The notes beneath the pieces are model-generated. The model saw nothing but the letters and a program-made list of their open reading frames with translations, was not told the origin of the DNA and ran no database searches. 35,719 bases of DNA from contig NC_017059.1 in NCBI RefSeq assembly GCF_000284415.1, positions 2,996,219 through 3,031,937 of the forward strand, read 5' to 3'. Position 1 is the first letter of the stretch, and every line of letters starts with the position of its first letter. The position numbers were made by a program, and so were the translations under genes. Below are positions 26,187 to 34,631 of this stretch, one piece after another. Source of the DNA: Pararhodospirillum photometricum DSM 122 (lineage in GTDB: Bacteria; Pseudomonadota; Alphaproteobacteria; Rhodospirillales; Rhodospirillaceae).

Positions 26187-26262
26187 GGGCGAGGGTTCCC
26201 CGTATCAGCAAAAGGAAAGGAAACGCGAGCGGCGCGTGTCCTTACTATGAGGAGGAGCCCCC

Positions 26263-26928
26263 ATGACAGACAAGCCCCGCTTTGCCGTGGTTCTTTCCGG
26301 CTGCGGCGTCTTCGATGGCGCTGAAATCCATGAGAGCGTCCTGACCTTGCTCGCCATCGACCGGGTGGGCGCGGTGGCACAGTGCTTCGCCCCCGACATT
26401 CCCCAGGCCCATGTGGTCGATCACCGCACCGGCGCGGTGGTCGAGGAAAGCCGCAACGTGCTCACCGAAGCGGCCCGCATTGCGCGCGGCTCGATCGCCG
26501 ATCTGGCGACCTTCGATCCCCAAGCCTTCGATGTTTTGATTTTCCCAGGCGGCTTCGGTGCGGCCAAAAACCTGAGCCGCTTTGCCTTCGACGGCCCGGC
26601 CTGCACGGTGGATCCCTCGGTGGAACAGGCCATCAAACAGGCCCACGCCGCCGGCCTGCCGATCGGCGCTTTGTGCATTGCCCCGGCGGTGATCGCCCGG
26701 GTGCTGGGTAAGGGCACCTTGACCATCGGCACCGATGCCGACACCGCCAAGGCTCTGGAGCGCCTGGGGGCCACCCATCAGGGTACGGCGCCGACCGAGA
26801 TCGTTATCGACCGCGCCAACAAGATCGTGACCACCCCGTGCTACATGCTGGCCACCCGCATTTCCCAGGTGGCCGAGGGGGCCGAGGCCACGGTGCGGGC
26901 CCTCCTGACCCTGCGCGAGACGCCTTAA
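26263..26928 (+). CDS. elbB: ElbB-type isoprenoid biosynthesis glyoxalase
   Basis: A 221-residue DJ-1/PfpI-superfamily protein of the ElbB group, linked to isoprenoid synthesis and reported to have weak glyoxalase activity. Visible are VVLSGCGVFDGAEIHESV (9-26), which is diagnostic for ElbB, the nucleophile-elbow region LCIAPAVI with its cysteine near residue 145, DVLIFPGGFGAAKNL (about 90-104) and TTPCYML near the C-terminus. ATG 26263 follows GAGGAGGA. It is a single gene, converging on secB across a palindromic element. Confidence 0.93.
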   Translation: MTDKPRFAVVLSGCGVFDGAEIHESVLTLLAIDRVGAVAQCFAPDIPQAHVVDHRTGAVVEESRNVLTEAARIARGSIADLATFDPQAFDVLIFPGGFGAAKNLSRFAFDGPACTVDPSVEQAIKQAHAAGLPIGALCIAPAVIARVLGKGTLTIGTDADTAKALERLGATHQGTAPTEIVIDRANKIVTTPCYMLATRISQVAEGAEATVRALLTLRETP

Positions 26929-26936
26929 GGCAAAGG

Positions 26937-26971
26937 CTGGGGAGGCGCGGCCTCCCCAGACCCCACGGTCT
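26937..26971 (+). repeat. Palindromic element copy 7 (elbB/secB convergent ends)
   Basis: First hairpin arms CTGGGGAGGC / GCCTCCCCAG around GCG (26937-26959); second hairpin AGACC / GGTCT around CCAC (26958-26971). The last base pair runs into the secB stop codon (26970-26972), so the element touches coding sequence. Confidence 0.9.
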
Positions 26972-27428
26972 AGGCGTTCCCCGCCTCGGCCATGTAGCGC
27001 TGGCGATACAGCGCCGTGAAGTCGAGTGGCTGGATCATCAGGGGCGGGAAGCCGCCGTCGCGGGTGGCATCGGACAAGATGCCCCGGGCAAACGGGAACA
27101 GCAGCCGCGGCACCTCGATCAGCAGCATCGGGCGCAGGTGCTCCTCGGGCAGGGTGAGGGTAACAACCGCGCCGTACTTCAGTTCGGCCACGAAGGCGAC
27201 CAGATCGGGAAAACGGCTTTCGACCTGGAAATGCAGCACCACCTCAAAGGCTTTTTCGCCCACCGAGGTGGCATTGACATCAATATTGATCGACACCTCG
27301 GGGGTCTTGTCGAGGCGGGTGAAGATCATGGGAGCGTTGGGGACCTCGAAGGACAGGTCCTTGATATACTGGCCGTTGATGATCAGCGGCGGGGTATCGG
27401 CACCGCTGGCTTGGGGATCCTGGCTCAT
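26970..27428 (-). CDS. secB: Protein-export chaperone SecB
   Basis: A 152-residue tetrameric cytoplasmic chaperone that holds preproteins unfolded and hands them to SecA. Signatures are NGQYIKDLSFEVPNAP (18-33), INIDVNA, EVVLHFQV, LLIEVPRLLFPFAR and ILSDATRDGGFPPLMIQPLDF, all typical. It is transcribed on the minus strand after fxsA, with a 73-base gap. Its stop codon is part of a palindromic element. Confidence 0.96.
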   Translation of the reverse strand: MSQDPQASGADTPPLIINGQYIKDLSFEVPNAPMIFTRLDKTPEVSINIDVNATSVGEKAFEVVLHFQVESRFPDLVAFVAELKYGAVVTLTLPEEHLRPMLLIEVPRLLFPFARGILSDATRDGGFPPLMIQPLDFTALYRQRYMAEAGNA

Positions 27429-27501
27429 GAAGTCCTATCCTGACTGGAGCAAAGCGACCGCCGAGGCGGCCCGCCAGAGGTAGCACGCACCGAAGCGGCT
27501 C

Positions 27502-28008
27502 TCAACGGTCGGCCTTGGGGGGCTGGTCAGCGGGACGCGCCCACGGGTTTTCTTCCTTGCCGACCCCGCCCGCCGTGACGTCGAGGTACTCGGCGTCGAT
27601 CACCTGGGGCTGGGATGCGGTCGGACTGGCCGGACCGGCGGGGGTCATGAACATCCCCTGGTGTCCCTCCAGCCACTGGCGCAAAACGGCCCGCACCGGG
27701 GGCAACAGCAGCAAGATGCCCCAGATGTCGGTGAAAAATCCGGGAACCAGCAACAAAATGCCGCCGATGAGGATACAGGCCCCGTCAAACAGCTCCTGAA
27801 CCGGCAAAATGCCGGCATTGACGCTCTCGCGCGCTTTTTCAAGGGTGCTCACCCCCTGATGGCGCACCAGCATCGTCCCGGCAACCGCGGTGAGGAGGGT
27901 CAGCGCCACGGTGGGCACCACGCCGATGGCGCTGCCCACCTTGATGAACAGACTGATCTCAATCACCGGGACGCCCACGAAGATCAGGAAGAGAACCAGA
28001 AATGCCAT
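27502..28008 (-). CDS. fxsA: FxsA-family membrane protein
   Basis: A 168-residue inner-membrane protein of the FxsA family (named for suppression of F exclusion of phage T7). It has hydrophobic segments at about 2-20, 25-42 and 68-98, with VPVIEISLFIKVG, GTMLVRHQG and GGILLLVPGFFTDIWGILLLLPPVR, which are the family's hallmarks. The tail is polar and low in complexity. ATG 28008 follows AAAGGA; an upstream in-frame ATG (28029) adds seven residues and is less likely. It precedes secB on the same strand, a common alphaproteobacterial order. Confidence 0.92.
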   Translation of the reverse strand: MAFLVLFLIFVGVPVIEISLFIKVGSAIGVVPTVALTLLTAVAGTMLVRHQGVSTLEKARESVNAGILPVQELFDGACILIGGILLLVPGFFTDIWGILLLLPPVRAVLRQWLEGHQGMFMTPAGPASPTASQPQVIDAEYLDVTAGGVGKEENPWARPADQPPKADR

Positions 28009-28204
28009 GGCTTGCCGTCCTTTGCCCACGATCCCATGTTAGAGTCCATCCCGGGGACCATAGCATCGGCCCTTGCCCGTGCAACCAAGAACCCGTCCGG
28101 GAGGCGCCAACGATCTCTCTCGCAAACGGCGAAGAGCGGTGGTACGCGACGCTCACATGGGGTAGGGTTCCCCGATCGGCAAAAAAAACCGGCCCAGGGC
28201 GGAC

Positions 28205-28867
28205 ATGAACGACGGTCTTCAGTATATCGACATCATCTTTATCGCCATGGTTGCTGCGTTCTTGGTTTTGCGTCTGCGCAGCGTCTTGGGACGGCGCACA
28301 GGCGACGAGCGCAAGCGTCCCAATCCTTTAACCCCTGGGGAAGACGTTGGCGACAACGTGGTGGCCCTTCCCGGGCGCGCCCCCCTCCAGGCTGCGGGAA
28401 CCCCGGGCTCGGTGGCGGGCGGACTGGCCCGCCTGCGCCTTGCGGATCCATCCTTTTCGCCCGACGCCTTCTTGCAAGGCGCGCGCTCGGCGTTTCAGAT
28501 GATCCTCATGGCTTATGCCAAGGGCGACCGCGACACCTTGAAACCCCTCCTCTCCCCCGAGGTGTTTCGCAACTTCTCCGGGGCCATTGAGGCCCGGGAA
28601 AAGGCCGGCGAAACCATGGAAACCGATCTGCTGTCCTTCAAGGACGTGGATTTCACCGCCGTCGATGTGCGCGACCGGGATGCCTATATCAGCGTGCGGT
28701 TCGTGACCGAGCAGGTCAACACCGTGCGCGATCCGGCCGATGCCGTGGTCGAGGGCAACCCCAACCACATCGAGGTGGTCACGGACGTCTGGACCTTCTG
28801 CCGGACCATCGGATCCGCCGATCCCAACTGGGAACTGGTGGCGACCCAGGTGCCGGAGGAGGCGTGA
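28205..28867 (+). CDS. Tim44-like domain protein
   Basis: A 220-residue protein with one N-terminal membrane segment (about 7-25, IIFIAMVAAFLVLRL) and a C-terminal Tim44-like domain (about 85-215). That domain shows FLQGARSAFQMILMAYAKGD, LSPEVFRNF and EVVTDVWTFCRT. It is the bacterial relative (TimA) of the mitochondrial import motor subunit; the role in bacteria is little defined but membrane-associated. It is divergent from fxsA, and its stop overlaps the GTG start of mltA by 4 bases (GTGA), so the two are translationally coupled. Confidence 0.9.
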   Translation: MNDGLQYIDIIFIAMVAAFLVLRLRSVLGRRTGDERKRPNPLTPGEDVGDNVVALPGRAPLQAAGTPGSVAGGLARLRLADPSFSPDAFLQGARSAFQMILMAYAKGDRDTLKPLLSPEVFRNFSGAIEAREKAGETMETDLLSFKDVDFTAVDVRDRDAYISVRFVTEQVNTVRDPADAVVEGNPNHIEVVTDVWTFCRTIGSADPNWELVATQVPEEA

Positions 28868-30012
28868 GCGTGTCCCAACAGGCATGCGTCGTCCGGCGTG
28901 CCGCCCGGCTCGGCGCCGTGGGGCTGACCTTGGCGCTGGCCGCCTGCGCCGCCCAGGGGCCCACCCGCTCCCAAGGCGATGGCCGGGTGCATTACCAGCC
29001 CGCAAGCTTCGAGACCCTGCCCGGCTGGGCCGACGACCAGCCGCGCGAGGCCACCACGGCCTTGCTGCGCTCGTGTGCCCGGTTGCGAACCTTGCCGGCG
29101 TCGAGCCCCGTGGGGCCGGCGGTGCTGGGCAGCCGCGCTGGGGATTGGGGACCGCCCTGTGCGGCCTTGGAGCAAGCCTCGCGCACCGGCACCGTGCGCG
29201 AGGCGCTGGTCCGCTCCTTTCAGCCCTGGCAGGTCATTGGTCCCGACGGACCCGAAGGCCTGTTCACGGGCTATTATGAGGCGACCCTTGACGTCTCGTT
29301 CACGCCAAGCGCTGTATACGCGACCCCGGTCTATGGCCAGCCCCCCGGCTGGACCGAAACCTCGGGCGTGACCCGCCCCGATCGGGCGGCGATCGAGGAC
29401 GGCGCCTTGGCAGGGATCGCCCCGGTTTTGATGTGGGCCCGCGATCCGGTGGATGTTTTCTTTTTGCACATCCAGGGCTCGGGGGTGGCGCGGCTGCCCG
29501 ATGGCCGGTCCCAGCGCATTGGCTTCGCCGGCTCCAACGGCCATCCCTTTGTCGGGATCGGCGCCTTGATGCGCAAGCGGGGCCTGGGCGACGGTTCCTC
29601 CATGACCGCCATCCGCACGTGGCTGCGGGCTAATCCCGCCGAGGGCCGCGCCCTGATGCGGGAAAACCCACGCTACATTTTCTTTAGAACCGTCGAAGGC
29701 GAGGGGCCGATCGGCGCGCAGGGGGTGGCGCTGAGTGCCGGGCGTAGCCTCGCCGTCGATCGGGATCACATTCCCCTGGGGGCCCCGGTGTGGGTCGCGA
29801 CCTCCGACGCCCAGGGCCGGACGGTGGCCCGCCTGATGGTCGCCCAGGATACCGGCGCGGCCATCAAGGGCGCCGTGCGCGGTGATGTGTTCTGGGGGAC
29901 TGGCGAGGAGGCCTTGGTGCATGCCGGGGGCATGCGCTCGCCGGGGTTCTTGTGGGTCCTGTTGCCAAGGGGAGCGGTTGTGGCCCAAAGCGCATCAGGG
30001 ACGCAGGGCTGA
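28864..30012 (+). CDS. mltA: Membrane-bound lytic murein transglycosylase A
   Basis: A 382-residue lipoprotein that cleaves peptidoglycan glycan strands to 1,6-anhydro ends in the periplasm. The N-terminal signal ends in a lipobox LAAC (Cys28). The MltA domain follows with LFTGYYEATLDVS near 135-147, FFLHIQGSGVARL near 200-212, and GFAGSNGHPF. The C-terminal 3D barrel has DRDHIPLGAPVWV and AQDTGAAIKGAVRGDVFWG, containing the catalytic aspartate region. The start is GTG, overlapping the Tim44-like stop. Confidence 0.94.
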   Translation: MSVSQQACVVRRAARLGAVGLTLALAACAAQGPTRSQGDGRVHYQPASFETLPGWADDQPREATTALLRSCARLRTLPASSPVGPAVLGSRAGDWGPPCAALEQASRTGTVREALVRSFQPWQVIGPDGPEGLFTGYYEATLDVSFTPSAVYATPVYGQPPGWTETSGVTRPDRAAIEDGALAGIAPVLMWARDPVDVFFLHIQGSGVARLPDGRSQRIGFAGSNGHPFVGIGALMRKRGLGDGSSMTAIRTWLRANPAEGRALMRENPRYIFFRTVEGEGPIGAQGVALSAGRSLAVDRDHIPLGAPVWVATSDAQGRTVARLMVAQDTGAAIKGAVRGDVFWGTGEEALVHAGGMRSPGFLWVLLPRGAVVAQSASGTQG

Positions 30013-30023
30013 AGGCTTGAAGG

Positions 30024-30046
30024 CTGGGGAGGCGCGGCCTCCCCAG
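30024..30046 (+). repeat. Palindromic element copy 8 (mltA 3' end)
   Basis: Arms CTGGGGAGGC / GCCTCCCCAG around GCG, 11 bases after the mltA stop, followed by AGACCCCTCCC but without the second hairpin seen in copies 3, 6 and 7. It separates mltA from the lut genes on the same strand. Confidence 0.9.
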
Positions 30047-30167
30047 ACCCCTCCCATCCCTAAAGTTTCCCCGGAACGCCTTGTCAAGCGGCGTCGGCTT
30101 CGCCATCCTGGGGCCGCCGAAGCGTCGGCCTTCCCTTTTTGGATCATCCTGACGGGTTCAACGGATC

Positions 30168-30929
30168 ATGAGCACTGCCGCCAACGCCCCCGTGGTGGGC
30201 GTTTTCGTCACCTGTGTCGCCGATCTGATGCGCCCCACGGTGGGGCTCGCAACGGCGGCCTTGTTGGAAAAGGCCGGATGTCGGGTGGTCGTGCCCGCCG
30301 GCCAGACCTGTTGCGGCCAAATGGCCTTCAATGCCGGCGCGCGCGACGAGGCCGCCGCCCTGGCGCGTCAGGTCATCGCCTTGTTCGCCGAGGTGGACTA
30401 CGTGGTGGTGCCCTCGGGGAGTTGTGCGGCCATGATCCGCCAGTACCCGGAGCTGCTGCCCGGCGATCCCACCGCCCAGGCCCTGGCGGCGCGCACCCAC
30501 GAGCTGCTGAGTTTCCTGTGCGATGTTTTGAACTGGGACGGGCTGGACGCCGCTTTTGACGCGGTGGTGACTTACCATGACTCTTGTTCGGGCCTGCGCA
30601 CCTTGGGAATTTCGGCCCAGCCCCGGCGCTTGCTGGGGCAGGTCAAGGGCCTGACTCTGCGGGAGTTGGCAACGCCGGAGGAATGCTGCGGCTTTGGCGG
30701 ATCGTTTTGTCTCAAGTTTCCTGAACTGTCGGCCCGCCTGACCTCGGAAAAGCTCGACGCCGCCGAGGCCACCGGGGCCGAGACGCTGTTGGGGGGCGAT
30801 TTGGGCTGTTTGCTGTCGCTGGCCGGACGGGCGCGGCGCGAGGGCCGGACCTTGCGGGTGCGTCACGTGGTCGAGGTTTTGGCGGGCATGGCCGAGGGCC
30901 CGGCCCTGGGTGAGGAGACGCCGTCATGA
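30168..30929 (+). CDS. lutA: L-lactate utilisation protein LutA (CCG-domain)
   Basis: A 253-residue subunit of the LutABC complex, which oxidises L-lactate to pyruvate through iron-sulfur proteins. It has two cysteine-rich CCG domains: TCCGQMAFNAG (Cys48-Cys49) with SGSCAAMI (Cys86), and YHDSCSGLRTLG (Cys140) with CCGFGGSFCLKFP (Cys173-Cys174). Its stop overlaps the lutB ATG by 4 bases. The upstream 155 bases hold palindrome copy 8 and no obvious regulator site; no lactate permease or LutR gene is in view. A role with a related 2-hydroxyacid cannot be excluded. Confidence 0.92.
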   Translation: MSTAANAPVVGVFVTCVADLMRPTVGLATAALLEKAGCRVVVPAGQTCCGQMAFNAGARDEAAALARQVIALFAEVDYVVVPSGSCAAMIRQYPELLPGDPTAQALAARTHELLSFLCDVLNWDGLDAAFDAVVTYHDSCSGLRTLGISAQPRRLLGQVKGLTLRELATPEECCGFGGSFCLKFPELSARLTSEKLDAAEATGAETLLGGDLGCLLSLAGRARREGRTLRVRHVVEVLAGMAEGPALGEETPS

Positions 30930-32357
30930 TCCCCACCAGCCACCGCTTTGCCGCCCAGGCGCGCGCCGCTCTCACCAACGAGACCCTGCGCTTTTCGCTG
31001 GGCACCATGAAGACCGGCTTTCGCCAGCGGCGCCTAGCCGCCGCCCAGGCCCTGCCCGAGTTCGAGGCCCTGCGCGATCGGGCCCGCGACCTCAAGACCC
31101 ATGTGCTCGACACCCTGCCGACCTTGCTGGAAGCCTTCGAGGCGCAGATGACGGCCAACGGTGGCACCGTCCACTGGTGTCGCGATGCCACCGAGGCACG
31201 CGCCGTGGTCTTGGACCTGTGCCGAGCCGCCGGGGCGCGCACGGTCACCAAGTCGAAGTCGATGATCTCGGAGGAGATCGCGCTCAACGACCATCTGGAG
31301 GCCCACGGCATCACCCCGGTCGAGACCGACCTGGGCGAGTACATCATCCAGTTGCGTCACGAGCCGCCCAGCCACATCCTGGCCCCGGCGATTCACCTGC
31401 GCAAGGAACACGTGGCCGAGGCCTTCCGGGCCGCCCATACCGACCTTGATCCCGAGCGCCCCCTGGTCGAGCCGCGCCAGATCCTCGACGAGGCCCGCGC
31501 CTTGCTGCGCGACGCCTTCCTCAAGGCCGACGTCGGCATTACCGGCGCCAACATGCTGGTGGCCGAAACCGGTACGGTGGTGCTGGTGACCAACGAGGGC
31601 AACGCCGATCTGACCCGCTTGTTGCCCGCCACCCAGATCGTGCTGGCCAGCCTGGAAAAGGTGGTGCCGACCCTGGAGGATGCTGCCCTGATCTTGCGCG
31701 TGCTGGCCCGCTCGGCCACCGGGCAGGAGATGAGCACCTACACCTCGTTCATTTCCGGCCCGCGCCGGGACGCAGAACAAGACGGCCCCAGCGCCTTGCA
31801 CGTGGTGTTGATCGACAATGGCCGTAGCGCCTTGCTGGGCTCGTCCTCGCGCGAGATCTTGCGCTGCATCCGCTGCGCCGCGTGCATGAACCACTGCCCG
31901 GTCTATGGCGCGGTGGGCGGGCATGCCTATGGCTGGGTCTATCCCGGCCCCATGGGCTCGGTGCTGACCCCGGCGTTGATCGGCCTCGACAAGGCCCAAG
32001 CCCTGCCCGAGGCTTCGACCCTGTGCGGCCGCTGCCAGTCGGTGTGTCCCGTGCGCATTCCCCTGCCCACCTTGCTGCGCCTGGGCCGGGAAGAGGCGTG
32101 GCGTCGCGGCCTGACGCCCGTGGTCCAGCGCACGGCGATTGCCGCTTGGGGAGCGCTGACCCGCCACCCGGCCTTGTATCATCGCCTGACCCCCGTGGGC
32201 GCCCGGGCGCTGCGCGCCCTGGCCGGCCGGCGGGGTTTGGTCCCGCTCGCCCCGCCGCCTGGGGGGCTGGCTGCGCGAGCGTGACCTGCCGGCTCCAGAG
32301 GGGGCGACCTTCCGCGCCCGTTGGGCCCGCCGGGGTGGCCCCGACAAGGAGGGGTGA
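30926..32357 (+). CDS. lutB: L-lactate utilisation protein LutB, 3' end shifted out of frame
   Basis: The LUD-domain iron-sulfur subunit of the lactate oxidation complex. The open frame (30926-32284, 452 residues) has TKSKSMISEEI (108-118), ITGANMLVAETGTVVLVTNEGN (205-226), and two ferredoxin-like sites: CIRCAACMNHC (Cys314, 317, 320, 324) and CGRCQSVC (Cys367, 370, 374). It then ends early as GGLAARA-stop. Dropping one G of the six at 32261-32266 restores the usual LutB tail GWLRERDLPAPEGATFRARW and ends at TGA 32355-32357, giving about 476 residues. The lesion is a real shift or a homopolymer read error. The catalytic part is unaffected. Confidence 0.92.
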
Positions 32358-32359
32358 GC

Positions 32360-32884
32360 ATGGCTGGCGAAGGCGCGCGCAGCCGTTCAGAGAAAGAAAA
32401 GCGCGACATTGATTTGCATGCCCGTCTGCGCACGGCGCACGACAACGGCGATATCATAATTTACACCAACTTCCCGCACCTCAATCGGGGCGGGTCGCCG
32501 GTGTTCAGCATTGGGGACAACATTGGGCCGCTCCTGGTGATGATCATGGGCTCGGTCGCCTGTATGTTCATCAATCTGATCGTCGGACTAGCGGCGCTGG
32601 TGGTGGCCACGTTGTTTTATGCCTTTGGCGTGCGGCCGTGGATTGCCCGGCGCCTGCGCGAGCGGACCATCCGCCTGATGCTGGCCAACGTGAACAACTG
32701 GCGCATCCTGTGGCGCTTTGGCGGGATCATTGTGGCGCTGGCCAGCAACCCGCGCATTGGCTGCGCCGCCCCGGACTCCGATTGGCGGGCCATTGCCCGG
32801 AAATTTGTGGCGTCGGCCCAGGGGCCGGGCCTGGGCGGCCGGGGGCAGCGCCTGCTCCCGCCCCCAGACGATGACAGAGGCTAA
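32360..32884 (+). CDS. Small membrane protein of unknown function within the lut cluster
   Basis: A 174-residue protein I do not recognise. The N-terminus is charged (ARSRSEKEKRDIDLHARL), followed by DIIIYTNFPHLNRGG. A long hydrophobic region at about 56-90 is probably a two-helix membrane hairpin, and a basic stretch VRPWIARRLRERTIRLMLANVNNWRIL suggests a cytoplasmic amphipathic segment. ATG 32360 follows AAGGAGGGG and lies 2 bases after the restored lutB stop; lutC follows after 12 bases. The tight spacing suggests it belongs to the operon, perhaps anchoring the Lut complex to the membrane. That role is inference only. Confidence 0.75.
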   Translation: MAGEGARSRSEKEKRDIDLHARLRTAHDNGDIIIYTNFPHLNRGGSPVFSIGDNIGPLLVMIMGSVACMFINLIVGLAALVVATLFYAFGVRPWIARRLRERTIRLMLANVNNWRILWRFGGIIVALASNPRIGCAAPDSDWRAIARKFVASAQGPGLGGRGQRLLPPPDDDRG

Positions 32885-32896
32885 AGGGGGCCGGAG

Positions 32897-33521
32897 ATGA
32901 CCACCGCGCGCAGCGCCATTCTTGATCGCCTTCGTCACGCGGCGGGCAGCGAAAGCCACGCCACACCGGCCCCCGCGCCCTTGATTCCCGGACGCGCGCT
33001 TGGGGATCCGGCCGCCTTGGTCGAGGCTTTTTCTGGCCCGGGTTCACACGGCGGCCGGAACCGCCGAGCGGGTGGCCCCGGCCGCGGTGGCGGCCGCGGT
33101 GGCCCGCTGGCTGGGTGGGCTGGGTGTGGCACTCGACGTGGTGACCAGCCTCGACAGCCCTTTGCGCGACGGGGAAGCGGGCTTGCGGGTGCGCCAGGGT
33201 CGGCCCACCCCCGAGGACCGCACCGCCGTAGTGCCCGCCCTGGCCGGGGTGGCTGAGACGGGCAGCGTGATGGTCGAGGCGACAGCGGATCGCCCGGGGC
33301 TGTTGAGCTTTTTGCCGGAAAACCACATCGTTCTCGTCAAGCGCTCCGACGTGGTAGGCAGCCTGGACGCGGCTCTCCAGCGGCTGCGCGCCGGAGGAAT
33401 GCCGTCATCGGCGGTTTTTATCACGGGGCCGTCGCGCACCGGCGACATTGAACAGACCCTCCAGCTTGGGGCTCATGGTCCCTTGCGTTTGCATGTGCTG
33501 CTCATCGATGACCCGGCGTAA
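32897..33521 (+). CDS. lutC: L-lactate utilisation protein LutC, frame broken near the 5' end
   Basis: LUD-domain subunit LutC. The ATG at 32897 (after GGGGCCGGAG) opens MTTARSAILDRLRHA... to LVEAF. The rest of the protein continues in another frame as LARVHTAAGTAERV to LLIDDPA. Removing one T of the five at 33028-33032 joins VEAF-LARVHTAAG and gives about 207 residues, normal for LutC. C-terminal signatures are intact: AETGSVMVEA, LSFLPENHIVLV, FITGPSRTGDIEQTLQLGAHGP. The last 14 bases overlap the smr gene. Confidence 0.9.
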
Positions 33522-34122
33522 ACTCTCCGACGACGACAGCGACGTCTGGCGCCTGCTGACGCAATCGGTGACGGCGCACGAGCGGCAGGGCGGCCAGCGG
33601 GTGGCGCCGCCGTTGCATCACCCGGTGCGTCCCCGGGCCGAGGGAGCGTCTGGAGATCCGGCGCCAGCCCTGCCGGGCAATTTATCACCGGCCGGTCGCC
33701 TGCCCCAGCCGGCCCCGCGCCCCGCGCTAGCCAAGCTCGACTCCTTGAGCGAGGGCGCCCTCAAGGACATGGACGCCCGCACGGCACGGCGCTTGCGCCA
33801 GGGCCGCACGCCGATCGACGCCAAGCTGGATTTGCATGGCATGACACAAATTCCGGCCCACGCCGCCTTGCTGTCGTTTTTGCGACGCGGGCAGGGGCGG
33901 GGCTGGCGCTGTGTGCTGGTGATTACCGGTAAGGGCTTTCGTGGCGGCGAACCCGGCGTGCTGCGCCAAGCGGTCCCTAAATGGCTGGATGGCCCGGACA
34001 TGCGCCCGCTGGTCGTTGGCTATGCCCCCGCGCAGATCGAGGATGGCGGCCTGGGCGCGCTATACGTCCGCCTGCGCCGCACAGGTGGCGCGCGGCAAGG
34101 GTGCGGGCGATTTTTTCAGTGA
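33508..34122 (+). CDS. Smr/MutS2-type domain protein
   Basis: A 204-residue protein with a C-terminal Smr (small MutS-related) domain, a nucleic-acid nicking or binding module. Key motifs are KLDLHGMTQ (about 110-118), VLVITGKGF (about 139-147) and the terminal GALYVRLRR. The N-terminal 85 residues are proline-rich and probably disordered. ATG 33508 overlaps lutC by 14 bases. The final residues after LRR (TGGARQGCGRFFQ) extend past the usual family end. The stop codon directly abuts the stop of the convergent phage-type gene, so the 3' end may have been altered by insertion there. The usual alphaproteobacterial neighbour is mltA; here lut genes intervene. Confidence 0.9.
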   Translation: MTRRKLSDDDSDVWRLLTQSVTAHERQGGQRVAPPLHHPVRPRAEGASGDPAPALPGNLSPAGRLPQPAPRPALAKLDSLSEGALKDMDARTARRLRQGRTPIDAKLDLHGMTQIPAHAALLSFLRRGQGRGWRCVLVITGKGFRGGEPGVLRQAVPKWLDGPDMRPLVVGYAPAQIEDGGLGALYVRLRRTGGARQGCGRFFQ

Positions 34123-34368
34123 TCATGCCGACTCCTCCAGTCTTGACAGCTCTTCGCGGCCGGCATCGGTCAGCATGTAAATACCCAACACCCTTAGGCC
34201 CCCTGGCGCAAAGCGGATTTCAACAAGCCCTTTTTTAATGAGGCTATTGATGATATTGAGTCTTGCCCCCTCTAATTTTACTTTTGGGCCAGACTGCCGA
34301 AAGATGATGATTTTTCTAACATTGCCGGCCTTAATGGACTTGAGGGTTTCTTTCTGGAGGGGCGTCAT
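34123..34368 (-). CDS. Small winged-helix-like protein of a phage-type module
   Basis: An 81-residue protein with a pattern like a winged helix: LQKETLKSIKAGNV, then LNIINSLIKKGLVEIRFAPGG, then IYMLTDAGREELSRL. This is a common layout in small phage and transcription-related proteins. Codon use is notably less GC-rich than the neighbouring core genes. Its start overlaps the stop of the next upstream gene by 4 bases. Its stop touches that of smr (TGATCA at 34120-34125). The function is unknown. Confidence 0.7.
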   Translation of the reverse strand: MTPLQKETLKSIKAGNVRKIIIFRQSGPKVKLEGARLNIINSLIKKGLVEIRFAPGGLRVLGIYMLTDAGREELSRLEESA

Positions 34369-34631
34369 TCCCCGCCCTCCAGCTTGGCGATAACGGCCGC
34401 TGCAATCATGATCGCTTCCTGCAGGGCGTTGTCGATCTCCTCCAGGTCCTGCAACGAGGCCCCGCCGGAGCGAGTATGGGCTTCGAGGGCGGCGACTTCC
34501 TCCAGGGTTGCCAGCATGTCGGCATTGACGGCCCGCAACGCCCGGATCTCATCCACCGCCTCGGCGGCAAGCTCATCGGTCGCGCCGTCGGCGCAAAGCG
34601 CGTCGCAAATGCGGTCGCAGATGTCGATCAT
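34365..34631 (-). CDS. Small acidic helical protein of a phage-type module
   Basis: An 88-residue protein, acidic and apparently all-helical (DELAAEAVDEIRALRAVNADMLATLEEVAALEAH). It resembles no functional family I can name. The ATG at 34631 shares one base with the stop of the RecT-like gene (TAATG), and its stop overlaps the next start, so it is translationally embedded between its neighbours. It is probably an accessory protein of the phage recombination module. Confidence 0.7.
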   Translation of the reverse strand: MIDICDRICDALCADGATDELAAEAVDEIRALRAVNADMLATLEEVAALEAHTRSGGASLQDLEEIDNALQEAIMIAAAVIAKLEGGE

